Position numbers and translations under genes: made by a program. DNA of 64,000 bases from Nocardioides mangrovi (GTDB lineage Bacteria > Actinomycetota > Actinomycetes > Propionibacteriales > Nocardioidaceae), in assembly GCF_020073815.1 (NCBI RefSeq), contig NZ_JAIQZJ010000005.1:62001-126000 (forward strand), in the 5' to 3' direction. This document shows positions 37,511 through 44,925 of this stretch, in pieces. The notes below the pieces were generated by a model. It made no database searches, was not told the origin of the DNA, and was given only the letters and a program-made list of their open reading frames with translations. Every line of letters begins with the position of its first letter. The stretch's first letter is position 1.

Positions 37511-38719
37511 TCACTCGTCGTCGGCGGTGACCGCTTCCTCGGGCTTCTCGACGAGCACGGTGTCGACGTAGTCGCGGGCGGTGACCCGGATGTCGACCTC
37601 GAGGCCGGCGCGCTCGGAGAGGTACCACCGGTGCACCAGCACCTCGTGGAAGAACTCCGCCGGCTCGAGCTTTCCCCGCGCCTGCGGCGGGATCAGCGCG
37701 ACGACCGGCTCGTAGACCTGGGTCAGCCACCGGTTGGCGACCAGGCTGCGGTCCTCGCGGCCGAGGTCGTTGGCGGCGGTGAAGGCCGCGATGTCGTTGA
37801 GCAGCCGCCGGGCCTGCGCGTCCTCGACGTGCAGGCCGGTCAGCGCCTGGAGCTCCCGGCTGTGGTGACCGGCCTCGACGACCTTCGGCTGGATCCGGAC
37901 CTCGTCGCCGTCCCAGTCGGTGACGATGTCGAGCTCGTCGACGTCGAAGCCGAGGTCGTTGAGCCGCTCCACCCGCTGCTCGATCCGCCACATCTCCGCG
38001 GTCGTGAACTCCTCGACCGCGGTCAGCTCCGCCCACAGCGAGTCGTAGCGGTCACGCAGGAGCTCGACGATGTCGTGGGCCTGCACCTCGTGGTCGAGGG
38101 AGTCGCTCGCCTGCAGGTCGAGCAGCTCCGCGAAGACGTTCTCGGTGGCCACGGTCAGGTCGTGCTCGCGCAGCTGGCGGGAGAGGTTGGGCTTGAGCTC
38201 GCCGGTCTCGGCGTCGACGAGGTACGCCGCGAACCCGCCCGCGTCGCGCCGGAAGAGCACGTTCGACAGCGACACGTCGCCCCAGTAGAAGTCGGCCAGG
38301 TGCAGCCGCACGAGCAGCACCACCATCGCGTCCACCAGCGAGGGCAGGTTGTCGGCGCTGAGGCCGTGCGCGAAGAGGCTGCGGTAGGGCAGCGAGAAGC
38401 GCAGGTGCTCGGTCAGCAGGCAGGCGCCCAGCTCCTCGCCGTCGGCATCGACCCGGCCCGTGACGACGCCCTTCGGCACCACCGCGGGCAGGCCGATGCG
38501 GTGCAGGTCGCGCAGCAGGCGGTACTCCCGGAACGCGATCTCCTCGACGGTCTCCTTGACGGCGTACGTCGTGTCGCCGAGCCGCACGATCCGCACCACG
38601 TGCCGCGAGAGGCCGCGGGGGAGCGGGACCACGTGCTCGGTCCACTCCTCCAGCGGGGTCGACCACGGCAGCGCGAGGAGCGCCGGGTCCGGCCGGTTGG
38701 CGACGATGCGGAGTGCCAC
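37511..38719 (-). CDS. DUF4032 domain protein, kinase-like fold
   Basis: 402 residues. The N-terminal half has a lipopolysaccharide-kinase/protein-kinase-like core: TYAVKETVEE (Lys), AFREYRLLRDLHRIGLPAV, LLVRLHLADFYWGDVSLSNVLF (catalytic-loop like) and AYLVDAETGEL (DAE in place of DFG). The C-terminal half (about 210-395) is the DUF4032 unit, with repeated charged helices and a VHRWYLSERAGLEVDI segment. Its function is unknown; a sugar or lipid kinase activity is only inferred. The start GTG/ATG at 38719 is the first with family sequence (ALRIVANRPD). It follows the GH13 gene on the same strand. Confidence 0.8.
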   Translation of the reverse strand: MALRIVANRPDPALLALPWSTPLEEWTEHVVPLPRGLSRHVVRIVRLGDTTYAVKETVEEIAFREYRLLRDLHRIGLPAVVPKGVVTGRVDADGEELGACLLTEHLRFSLPYRSLFAHGLSADNLPSLVDAMVVLLVRLHLADFYWGDVSLSNVLFRRDAGGFAAYLVDAETGELKPNLSRQLREHDLTVATENVFAELLDLQASDSLDHEVQAHDIVELLRDRYDSLWAELTAVEEFTTAEMWRIEQRVERLNDLGFDVDELDIVTDWDGDEVRIQPKVVEAGHHSRELQALTGLHVEDAQARRLLNDIAAFTAANDLGREDRSLVANRWLTQVYEPVVALIPPQARGKLEPAEFFHEVLVHRWYLSERAGLEVDIRVTARDYVDTVLVEKPEEAVTADDE

Positions 38720-38729
38720 GCTCCTGAGG

Positions 38730-40577
38730 TTAGAGCGTCCAGACCGAGAACGACGGCCCGTCGGTCGCCGGCAGCGTGACGACCCCGTCGACCTCGACCA
38801 GGTCGGCGTCCGAGCCGGTGGTCAGCAGCAGCGACCCGTCGCCGAAGCCGAGACGCCCGGCGTCCAGGCTCACCGCCGGTGCGGCGGCCCGCCGGGCGGC
38901 CACCACCGCCGACCCGGCCGGGTGCTCGCGCACGTAGACGAGGGTGTCGTCGTCGACGTGCGCCCACCGGAGACCGCCACGCCGCAGCGCCTCGGTGGTG
39001 TGGCGCAGCCGCGCCAGCCCGGCGTACGCCGCGAGCGTGTCGTCGTCCCAGGCGTCCGGCCGGTCCCAGGGGAAGGGGCGGCGGGAGTCCTCGCCGAGCA
39101 CGCCCTCGAGCCCGATCTCGTCGCCGGCGAAGAGCATCGGCACGCCGGGCAGGGTGAACTGCAGGCCGGCCGCGACCCGGTGCACCTCGCCGGACCCGAC
39201 GACGGTGCGGATCCGGGCGCTGTCGTGGGAGCCGAGGATGTTCCAGGAGCAGGTGGTCGCACGCCAGCCGTAGCGGCCCTGCCACTCGCGGAGGCTCTCG
39301 ACGACCCGCTCGCCGGGGCGCCGCGGCACCGGCACCGGCCGGCCGAACGCGCGGGCGGGGGAGGCGGGGTCGCGCAGCCACGACCAGACCGGCCAGGAGA
39401 AGCCGGAGTAGTTCATCGTCCCGTGCCAGCCGTCGCCGTCGAGGTCGGTGGAGGCGTCGTGGTTGTGCTCGCCGATCACGAAGGCGTCGGCGCGCTCGGC
39501 CTGCGCCGTACGCCGGACCAGGCGGGCGACCTCGTGGTTGACGTCGACCGCGCCGAGGCGGCCGGTCATGTTGGCGACGTCGACCCGCCAGCCGTCGAGG
39601 TCGAAGGGCGGCCGCAGCCACCGCGCGACCACCGAGTCGGGGCCGTCGACCATCGCGGCGCGCAGGGCGGGATCGGCGTGGTTGAGCTTGGGCAGGGTGC
39701 CGTGGCCCATCCAGCACTCGTAGGAGCCGTCGGGCAGGAAGTAGTAGAACGACCGCGCCGGCGCGCCCTCGACGTCGCGCGCGGCGACGAACCACTCGTG
39801 GGTGTCGCCGGTGTGGTTGGTCGTCAGGTCGCCGAGGATCCGCCAGCCGCGGTCGTGCACCGCGGTCGCGAGCCGGACGTACGCCACGTCGCCGCCGAGG
39901 AGCGGGTCGACCTCCTCGAACGTCGAGGCGTTGTAGCGGTGGTTGCTCTCGCCCGGGAAGACCGGGGTCGTGTAGACGACGCTGACCCCCACGTCGGCGA
40001 GGTGGTCGAGGTGGTCGGTGATCCCGTCGAGGTCGCCGCCGAAGAACTGCAGCGGGGTGCGGGGGTCGAAGCCCTCGAAGACGACCTCGTCGTCCCAGTG
40101 CGCGGGCACCGCCCACTCCGGCACCTCGCGCTCGTCGGCGGCGGTCGAGCGGGCGAAGCGGTCGGGGAAGACCTGGTAGACGACGGCGTCGCGCGCCCAG
40201 TCGGGCGGCGCCTCGTGGGAGCTGAGCCGGAAGTCGAAGGCGTCCGGCGGGTCGTGGTCGACCACGCCGGTCGAGGTCAGCCACACCTGGCCGCTGTGCC
40301 CGTCCCGGGGAGGCCCGTCCAGCAGGAAGCGGTAGTGGGTGACCGGGTTGTGCACCGGCACGTCGGCCTCCCACCACACGACGTGCTCGTCGCGCGAGGT
40401 CTCGACGCAGGGGTGGTACGTCGGCTCCGCGTCGTACGTCGTGCGCAGCCAGACGTGGGTGACCGGGTCGGTCGGGTCGGTCCGCAGCCGCACCGTCACG
40501 ACCGAGCCGGGGGCGGGGGCCTCGTCGTTGACGTACATCGGGGAGCCGTCGTGGTGTGGCTCGTGCAGGAGCGTCAT
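38730..40577 (-). CDS. GH13 alpha-amylase-family glycosidase
   Basis: 615 residues from ATG 40577. An N-terminal beta domain (about 20-115, TVRLRTDPTD...YRFLLDG) of the neopullulanase/CBM34 kind precedes the TIM barrel. Catalytic sites: nucleophile Asp in DGWRVDVANM, acid/base Glu in FVIGEHNHD and transition-state Asp in LGSHDSAR. A calcium-type motif (GDLDGITDHLDHL) starts the barrel. The family opens alpha-1,4 or 1,6 glucans or moves maltosyl groups. No signal peptide, so cytoplasmic. The stop lies 10 bp from the DUF4032 start, and the start overlaps the soxR stop (ATGA), giving a soxR-amylase-DUF4032 operon. Confidence 0.9.
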   Translation of the reverse strand: MTLLHEPHHDGSPMYVNDEAPAPGSVVTVRLRTDPTDPVTHVWLRTTYDAEPTYHPCVETSRDEHVVWWEADVPVHNPVTHYRFLLDGPPRDGHSGQVWLTSTGVVDHDPPDAFDFRLSSHEAPPDWARDAVVYQVFPDRFARSTAADEREVPEWAVPAHWDDEVVFEGFDPRTPLQFFGGDLDGITDHLDHLADVGVSVVYTTPVFPGESNHRYNASTFEEVDPLLGGDVAYVRLATAVHDRGWRILGDLTTNHTGDTHEWFVAARDVEGAPARSFYYFLPDGSYECWMGHGTLPKLNHADPALRAAMVDGPDSVVARWLRPPFDLDGWRVDVANMTGRLGAVDVNHEVARLVRRTAQAERADAFVIGEHNHDASTDLDGDGWHGTMNYSGFSWPVWSWLRDPASPARAFGRPVPVPRRPGERVVESLREWQGRYGWRATTCSWNILGSHDSARIRTVVGSGEVHRVAAGLQFTLPGVPMLFAGDEIGLEGVLGEDSRRPFPWDRPDAWDDDTLAAYAGLARLRHTTEALRRGGLRWAHVDDDTLVYVREHPAGSAVVAARRAAAPAVSLDAGRLGFGDGSLLLTTGSDADLVEVDGVVTLPATDGPSFSVWTL

Positions 40578-41023
40578 CGAGCGGTCCTCCGCTGGGGCTC
40601 GAGGAAGACGGCGCCGGTGCCCCACTCGCCGGCCTCGTCGTCGGGGTTGCTCAGCGCGCAGGTCTTGAGGCTCAGGCAGCCGCAGCCGATGCAGCTGTCG
40701 AGCCGGTCGCGCAGCCGCTCGATCCGCTCGATCTGCTCGTCGAGGCGCGGCCGCCAGGCCCGGCTCAGCCGGTGCCAGTCGGACTTGGTCGGCGTGCGTC
40801 CGTCGGGCAGCGTCGCCAGTGCGGCGCCGATCTCCTCGAGGGTGAGGCCGACGCGCTGCGCCGTACGGATGAAGGCGATCCGGCGCAGCGTCGACTGCTC
40901 GTAGCGCCGCTGGTTGCCCGTCGTGCGGACCGAGGAGATCAGGCCCTTGGACTCGTAGAAGCGGATCGCCGACGTGGCCACGCCCGCCCGCTCGGCGAGG
41001 TGCCCGATGGTCAGGTGGGTCAT
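40574..41023 (-). CDS. soxR: Redox-sensitive MerR-family activator SoxR
   Basis: 149 residues. MerR winged helix at the N-terminus (TIGHLAERAGVATSAIRFYESKG), a long dimerisation helix, then the [2Fe-2S] ligands C111, C114, C116 and C122 in CIGCGCLSLKTC, the exact SoxR spacing C-x2-C-x-C-x5-C. Oxidation of the cluster by redox-cycling compounds switches on target promoters. A SoxR-like half palindrome lies 20 bp upstream, suggesting autoregulation. Coupling to a glycosidase by ATGA overlap is unusual. Confidence 0.95.
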   Translation of the reverse strand: MTHLTIGHLAERAGVATSAIRFYESKGLISSVRTTGNQRRYEQSTLRRIAFIRTAQRVGLTLEEIGAALATLPDGRTPTKSDWHRLSRAWRPRLDEQIERIERLRDRLDSCIGCGCLSLKTCALSNPDDEAGEWGTGAVFLEPQRRTAR

Positions 41024-41042
41024 GGTGACCAGCCTCGCCGAA

Positions 41043-41060
41043 CCTCAACCTTCCTTCAAG
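41043..41060 (-). promoter_or_regulatory. SoxR-box-like operator upstream of soxR
   Basis: CCTCAACCTTCCTTCAAG resembles the SoxR box CCTCAAG-N4-CTTGAGG; the left half matches, the right half CTTCAAG matches about 5 of 7. It lies 20-37 bp upstream of the soxR start on the minus strand, in the usual operator place. Confidence 0.45.
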
Positions 41061-41072
41061 TCCGTCACCGCG

Positions 41073-41216
41073 GTAGTCCCGGACGTTTTCGCGGGGTGGG
41101 GGGGGGGGGGGCCCCGCAACAAGCCGGACGACCCGCGCTCCACGCCCTCCCCGGGGTGCGCCCGGGTTTTTTTCGGGGTTGTCGGGCGTGCTGACCGCGA
41201 AAACGTCCGGGACTAC
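41073..41216. repeat. 144-bp element with 22-bp perfect inverted repeat and G14 tract
   Basis: Left arm 41073-41094 (begins GTAGTCCCGGACGTTTTC) is perfectly complementary to right arm 41195-41216. The 100-bp core holds a run of 14 G (41098-41111), a smaller inverted repeat GCGGGG/CCCCGC around it, and a CCCGGG-T7-CGGG hairpin-like stretch (41161-41177). The element fills most of the space between soxR and the SDR gene. No coding frame or transposase is seen within it. Its function is unknown; a dispersed palindromic repeat or a short non-autonomous element are both possible. Confidence 0.8.
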
Positions 41217-41233
41217 GCCATCGCGGGTACTTC

Positions 41234-41247
41234 TAGAACGAGTTCTA
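41234..41247 (+). promoter_or_regulatory. KstR-type operator (TnnAACnnGTTnnA)
   Basis: TAGAACGAGTTCTA fits the KstR consensus exactly and lies inside a 16-bp perfect palindrome (41233-41248). It is 23 bp before the SDR ATG at 41271, so it should repress that gene. KstR is the TetR-family regulator of steroid/cholesterol-degradation genes in actinobacteria. Confidence 0.7.
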
Positions 41248-41270
41248 GTTCCGGTGGTAGCGTCCGGCGC

Positions 41271-42005
41271 ATGACCGACACCCCCCACCAGCCGGGCAGC
41301 CGCGTCGTCGTCGTCACCGGGGCAGCGTCCGGGATCGGCTTCGCGACGGCGGAGCTCTTCCGCGACCTCGGCGACACCGTCTTCGGGCTCGACATCAAGC
41401 CGACCGTCCCCGAGGGCGTCACGTACGTCGAGTGCAACGTCGGCGACCTCGACTCGATCAACGCGGCCGTCGAGACGTGCGCCGGCGAGGGCCGGATCGA
41501 CGTGCTCGCCAACGTCGCGGGCATCGTGCAGTTCGGCCGGATCGAGACGGTCACCCCGGAGGAGTGGGACCGCGTGCACGCGGTCGACCTGCGCGGCCCG
41601 TTCTTCCTGATCCAGGCCGCCCTGCCGCACATCCGCGCGGCCAAGGGCAACATCGTCAACGTCTCGTCGGTGGCCGGCAACGTCGCGCAGCCCTACGCCA
41701 CGGCGTACGCCGCCGCCAAGGGCGGGCTCACCCAGTTCACCAAGGCGCTCGCGCTGGAGCTGTCGCCCGAGGGCATCCGGGTCAACGCGGTGTGCCCGGG
41801 CACCGTCGACACCCCGATCGTCGCCGAGGTCTTCCACAAGCTCACCGACGACCTCGACACCCGGGTCGCCGACCGGCTGATGATGATGCTGCCCGGCGGC
41901 GCCATCGCGCCGAAGGAGATCGGCGAGACCATCCTCTGGCTCGCCTCGCCCGCGGCCCGGATGGTCACCGGCGCCATCATCGCCCACGACGGCGGCATGA
42001 GCTGA
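41271..42005 (+). CDS. SDR-family 3-oxoacyl/hydroxyacyl oxidoreductase
   Basis: 244 residues from ATG 41271. Classical SDR with TGAASGIG, NVAG, SSVAGN with catalytic Ser, YAAAKGG (Tyr and Lys) and PGTVDTP. It is FabG-like, using NAD(P)H on hydroxyacyl or alcohol substrates. The KstR-like operator in front of it suggests a role in steroid or lipid-side-chain breakdown, but there are no other steroid genes nearby. It ends 49 bp before tRNA-Thr and a 13-bp hairpin lies between. Confidence 0.88.
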   Translation: MTDTPHQPGSRVVVVTGAASGIGFATAELFRDLGDTVFGLDIKPTVPEGVTYVECNVGDLDSINAAVETCAGEGRIDVLANVAGIVQFGRIETVTPEEWDRVHAVDLRGPFFLIQAALPHIRAAKGNIVNVSSVAGNVAQPYATAYAAAKGGLTQFTKALALELSPEGIRVNAVCPGTVDTPIVAEVFHKLTDDLDTRVADRLMMMLPGGAIAPKEIGETILWLASPAARMVTGAIIAHDGGMS

Positions 42006-42028
42006 CCGCTCCGCTGCCCGTAGCATGT

Positions 42029-42057
42029 GGCCTCGCCGTCCGCTGGACGGCGAGGCC
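42029..42057 (+). terminator. Hairpin before tRNA-Thr whose 3' arm overlaps the tRNA 5' end
   Basis: The 13-nt arm GGCCTCGCCGTCC (42029-42041) pairs perfectly with GGACGGCGAGGCC (42045-42057) across a GCT loop. The last three bases GCC are the first three of the tRNA. Terminator for the SDR, or a leader hairpin competing with the acceptor stem. A -10-like TAGCAT lies at 42021-42026. Confidence 0.75.
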
Positions 42058-42127
42058 GGTGTAGCTCAGTTGGTAGAGCGCCTCTCTTGTAAAGAGGATG
42101 TCGCGGGTTCGACTCCTGTCACCGGCT
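42055..42127 (+). tRNA. tRNA-Thr (anticodon TGT)
   Basis: 73 nt forms a full cloverleaf: acceptor GCCGGTG/CACCGGC, D-arm GCTC/GAGC, anticodon stem CCTCT/AGAGG with loop CTTGTAA, T-arm with TTCGACT loop. The anticodon TGT reads Thr ACA/ACG codons. No CCA is encoded. The discriminator base is T. Confidence 0.96.
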
Positions 42128-42147
42128 CTGGACCTCGCGGCCCGAGA

Positions 42148-42175
42148 GAGATTCATCGGCCGGCCGATGGATCTC
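42148..42175. repeat. Hairpin 1 of three after tRNA-Thr
   Basis: 28-nt near-perfect palindrome with core CATCGGCCGGCCGATG and one mismatch that is a G-T wobble. It lies 20 bp after the tRNA and shares its core with hairpin 3. Confidence 0.75.
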
Positions 42176-42178
42176 CTC

Positions 42179-42206
42179 CCTGGACGATGAAGCTTCGTCG
42201 TCCAGG
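42179..42206. repeat. Hairpin 2 of three after tRNA-Thr
   Basis: CCTGGACGATGAAG pairs with CTTCGTCGTCCAGG, 14 bp with one T-G wobble and no loop, so also a near-perfect palindrome. Sits between hairpins 1 and 3 with 3- and 2-nt gaps. Confidence 0.75.
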
Positions 42207-42208
42207 CG

Positions 42209-42238
42209 TGAGTTTCATCGGCCGGCCGACAGAACTCG
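42209..42238. repeat. Hairpin 3 of three after tRNA-Thr
   Basis: Imperfect palindrome around CATCGGCCGGCCGA, a diverged copy of hairpin 1. It ends 4 bp before the aldehyde dehydrogenase stop, so the trio lies in the convergent space between tRNA and that gene and may stop transcription from both sides. Confidence 0.65.
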
Positions 42239-42242
42239 CGGG

Positions 42243-43643
42243 TCAGGCCGGCCAGTCGACGCTGAGGTACTGCGTCTCCTGGAACTCCCGCAGCCCGTCG
42301 CGGGCGCCCTCGCGGCCGAGGCCGCTCTGCTTGACGCCGCCGAAAGGGGCGGAGGGGTCGGAGACGAGGCCGCGGTTGACGCCGACCATGCCGGCCTCGA
42401 TCCGCTCGGCGAGGCGGACGGCGCGGCCGAGGTCGCCGGCGAAGACGTACGCCGCGAGGCCGTACTCGGTGTCGTTGACCTGGCGGATCAGCTCGTCCTC
42501 GTCGTGCCACACGACGACCGGCGCGACGGGGCCGAAGATCTCCTCGGTGAGGATCGCGGCGTCGGCCGGCACGTCGGCGAGCACGGTCGGCGGGTAGAAG
42601 TAGCCGGAAGCGTCCGGGAGCTCGGCCCGGTGTGAGATCCGGGCGCCCTCGGCGACCGCGCGGTCGACGGCGGCGGTCACCCGATCGACGGCGGCGGCGC
42701 TGATCAGCGGGCCGATCGCGGCGCCGTCGGCGGCGCGACCGACGGCCAGCTTCTCGACCTCGGCGCCGAAGCGGGCGAGGAAGTCGAAGGCGATGTCGCT
42801 GTGCACGTAGATCCGGTTGGCGGCGGTGCAGGCCTGCCCGCCGTTGCGGAACTTCGCGATCATCGCGCCGGCGACGGCGGCCTCGAGGTCGGCGTCCTCG
42901 GTGACGACGAAGGGCGCGTTGCCGCCGAGCTCCATCGAGGCGTTGAGGACCCGGTCGGCGGCCTGGTGCAGCAGCGCCCGGCCGACGCCGGTGGAGCCGG
43001 TGAAGGAGACCTTCCGGACCCGGTCGTCGGTCAGCCAGGCGGTCACGACGCCGGGTGCGTCCGTGCTGGTGACGATCTCGACCGCGCCGTCGGGCACACC
43101 GGCCTCGGTGAGCAGTCGGCCGATCGCCAGGGCGGTCAGCGGCGTCTCGGCCGCGGGCTTGAGGACGACGGTGCAGCCGGACGCCAGGGCCGGCGCGATC
43201 TTGCGGGTCGCCATCGCGGCCGGGAAGTTCCACGGCGTGACGAGGGCGGCCACGCCGACCGGGCGGTGCGACACGATCGTGCGGACGCCGCCGGCCGGTG
43301 CCTCGCCGTACTGCCCGCCGGGGCGCACCGCCTCCTCGGAGAACCACCGGAAGAACTCCGCCGCGTAGCCGACCTCGGCCGCGGCGTCCGCGAGGGACTT
43401 GCCGTTCTCGGCGGCGATCAGCCCGGTCAGCTCGTCCTTGTCGCGCAGCATCAGCTCGAAGGCCCGGCGCAGCACGTCGGAGCGGTGCCGCGGCGAGGTG
43501 CGGGACCAGTCGGCGAACGCGGCGGCGGCGCGGTCGACGGCGAGACGGGCGTCGTCCGGTCCCTCGTCGGGGACCTGCGCGATCGTGGCGAGGGTGGCGG
43601 GGTCCTGGACGGCCAAGGTGCGGGGGTCGGTCACGGGGCACAT
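42243..43643 (-). CDS. gabD: NAD(P)-dependent aldehyde dehydrogenase, succinate-semialdehyde dehydrogenase type
   Basis: 466 residues. ALDH with cofactor site FTGSTGVGR, catalytic Glu in MELGGNAPF and nucleophile Cys in GGQACTAANR. Sequence PWNFPAAMATRKIAPALASG and PFGGVKQSGLGREG are typical of GabD, which oxidises succinic semialdehyde in GABA breakdown. Start ATG 43643; a GTG 9 bp downstream is also possible. It is divergent from alanine dehydrogenase with 152 bp between, which holds a large inverted repeat. The exact substrate is inferred. Confidence 0.85.
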   Translation of the reverse strand: MCPVTDPRTLAVQDPATLATIAQVPDEGPDDARLAVDRAAAAFADWSRTSPRHRSDVLRRAFELMLRDKDELTGLIAAENGKSLADAAAEVGYAAEFFRWFSEEAVRPGGQYGEAPAGGVRTIVSHRPVGVAALVTPWNFPAAMATRKIAPALASGCTVVLKPAAETPLTALAIGRLLTEAGVPDGAVEIVTSTDAPGVVTAWLTDDRVRKVSFTGSTGVGRALLHQAADRVLNASMELGGNAPFVVTEDADLEAAVAGAMIAKFRNGGQACTAANRIYVHSDIAFDFLARFGAEVEKLAVGRAADGAAIGPLISAAAVDRVTAAVDRAVAEGARISHRAELPDASGYFYPPTVLADVPADAAILTEEIFGPVAPVVVWHDEDELIRQVNDTEYGLAAYVFAGDLGRAVRLAERIEAGMVGVNRGLVSDPSAPFGGVKQSGLGREGARDGLREFQETQYLSVDWPA

Positions 43644-43651
43644 GGTGCGCA

Positions 43652-43692
43652 GATGCGTGATCCGAAATCAAACGAATCCGTCTTGACGCATC
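43652..43692. promoter_or_regulatory. Inverted repeat between gabD-like gene and ald
   Basis: GATGCGT (43652-43658) is perfectly inverted as ACGCATC (43686-43692) with 27 bp between, in an AT-richer stretch. Its location immediately upstream of the dehydrogenase start suggests an operator, possibly serving both divergent genes. Confidence 0.4.
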
Positions 43693-43795
43693 GGTAACAA
43701 AGACGAAATGGCCCGCGTCAATCAGCGGAGGCGACTGATTCCGCAGTTTCGTGTACCGTCGAACCCGACCTGCCACAGCGACGTGAAGGACCACC

Positions 43796-44920
43796 ATGAA
43801 GATCGGCGTTCCGAAGGAAGTCAAGAACCACGAGTACCGGGTGGCGATCACCCCGATCGGGGTCCACGAGCTGGTCGCGCACGGGCACGAGGTCTTCGTC
43901 CAGCAGGGCGCGGGCGAGGGCTCGCAGATCCCCGACGCGGAGTACGTCGGCGCCGGCGCGAAGATCGTGGCGACCGCGGAGGACGCCTGGGGCACTGACG
44001 GCGGCATCGACCTGGTGCTCAAGGTCAAGGAGCCGGTCGCGGAGGAGTACGACCGGATGCGCGAGGGCCTGACCCTCTTCACCTACCTGCACCTGGCCGC
44101 GGACAAGCCGCTGACCGAGGAGCTGCTGAAGCGGAAGGTCACGGGCATCGCCTACGAGACCGTGCAGCTGCCCTCGGGTGGGCTGCCGCTGCTCTACCCG
44201 ATGTCGGAGGTCGCGGGCTGCCTGGCGCCGCAGGTCGGCGCCTACTCGCTGCTCAAGGCCCAGGGCGGCCGCGGCGTGCTGATGGGCGGCGTCGGCGGCG
44301 TGGCCAACGCGAAGGTCGTCATCATCGGCGCCGGGGTGTCGGGTCAGAACGCCGCGAACATCGCGCTCGGCATGGGTGCCGACGTGACGTTGCTGGACAC
44401 CGACCTCGACAAGCTGCGGATGTCGTTCTGGCGCTACAACAACCGCGTGCACGGGCTCGCCTCGTCGAAGCTCGCGATCGAGCAGCAGGTGATGGAGGCC
44501 GACCTGGTGATCGGCGCCGTGCTGATCCCGGGTGCCGCGGCGCCGAAGCTGGTGACCAACGACCTCGTCTCCCGGATGAAGCCCGGCTCGGTGCTGGTCG
44601 ACATCGCGATCGACCAGGGCGGCTGCTTCGAGGACTCCCACGCGACCACGCACGCGGACCCGACGTACCAGGTCCACGGCTCGACGTTCTACTGCGTCGC
44701 GAACATGCCGGGCGCGGTGCCGAACACGTCGACGTACGCGCTGACCAACGCGACGCTGCCCTATGCTGTCGCGCTGGCCGACAAGGGCTGGCAGCAGGCG
44801 CTGCGAGACGACCGGTCGCTCGCGCTCGGCCTCAACACCCACGCGGGCCAGCTGACCAACGCGCCGGTCGGCGCGGCCGTCGGCATCGACGCGGCTGCCC
44901 TCGAGTCGGTCCTGGGCTGA
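43796..44920 (+). CDS. ald: Alanine dehydrogenase
   Basis: 374 residues, family length. Converts L-alanine to pyruvate and ammonia with NAD. The N-terminal signature MKIGVPKEVKNHEYRVAITP is classical. Substrate-binding KVKEP, FTYLHLAADK, the NAD motif VVIIGAGVSGQNAANIA and the C-terminal MPGAVPNTSTYALTNATLPY are all present. A TACCGT hexamer at 43754-43759 could be its -10. A GTG-started cupin gene follows 5 bp later and a second aldehyde dehydrogenase after that, forming a likely amino acid catabolic operon. Confidence 0.97.
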   Translation: MKIGVPKEVKNHEYRVAITPIGVHELVAHGHEVFVQQGAGEGSQIPDAEYVGAGAKIVATAEDAWGTDGGIDLVLKVKEPVAEEYDRMREGLTLFTYLHLAADKPLTEELLKRKVTGIAYETVQLPSGGLPLLYPMSEVAGCLAPQVGAYSLLKAQGGRGVLMGGVGGVANAKVVIIGAGVSGQNAANIALGMGADVTLLDTDLDKLRMSFWRYNNRVHGLASSKLAIEQQVMEADLVIGAVLIPGAAAPKLVTNDLVSRMKPGSVLVDIAIDQGGCFEDSHATTHADPTYQVHGSTFYCVANMPGAVPNTSTYALTNATLPYAVALADKGWQQALRDDRSLALGLNTHAGQLTNAPVGAAVGIDAAALESVLG

Positions 44921-44925
44921 CGACC

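Noticed and set aside
41098..41111. G14 tract as a coding frameshift site
   Set aside because: No gene crosses it; it lies inside a non-coding inverted-repeat element.
42128..42242. Second tRNA or small gene after tRNA-Thr
   Set aside because: No cloverleaf or start codon with ribosome site; the content is three tandem palindromes.
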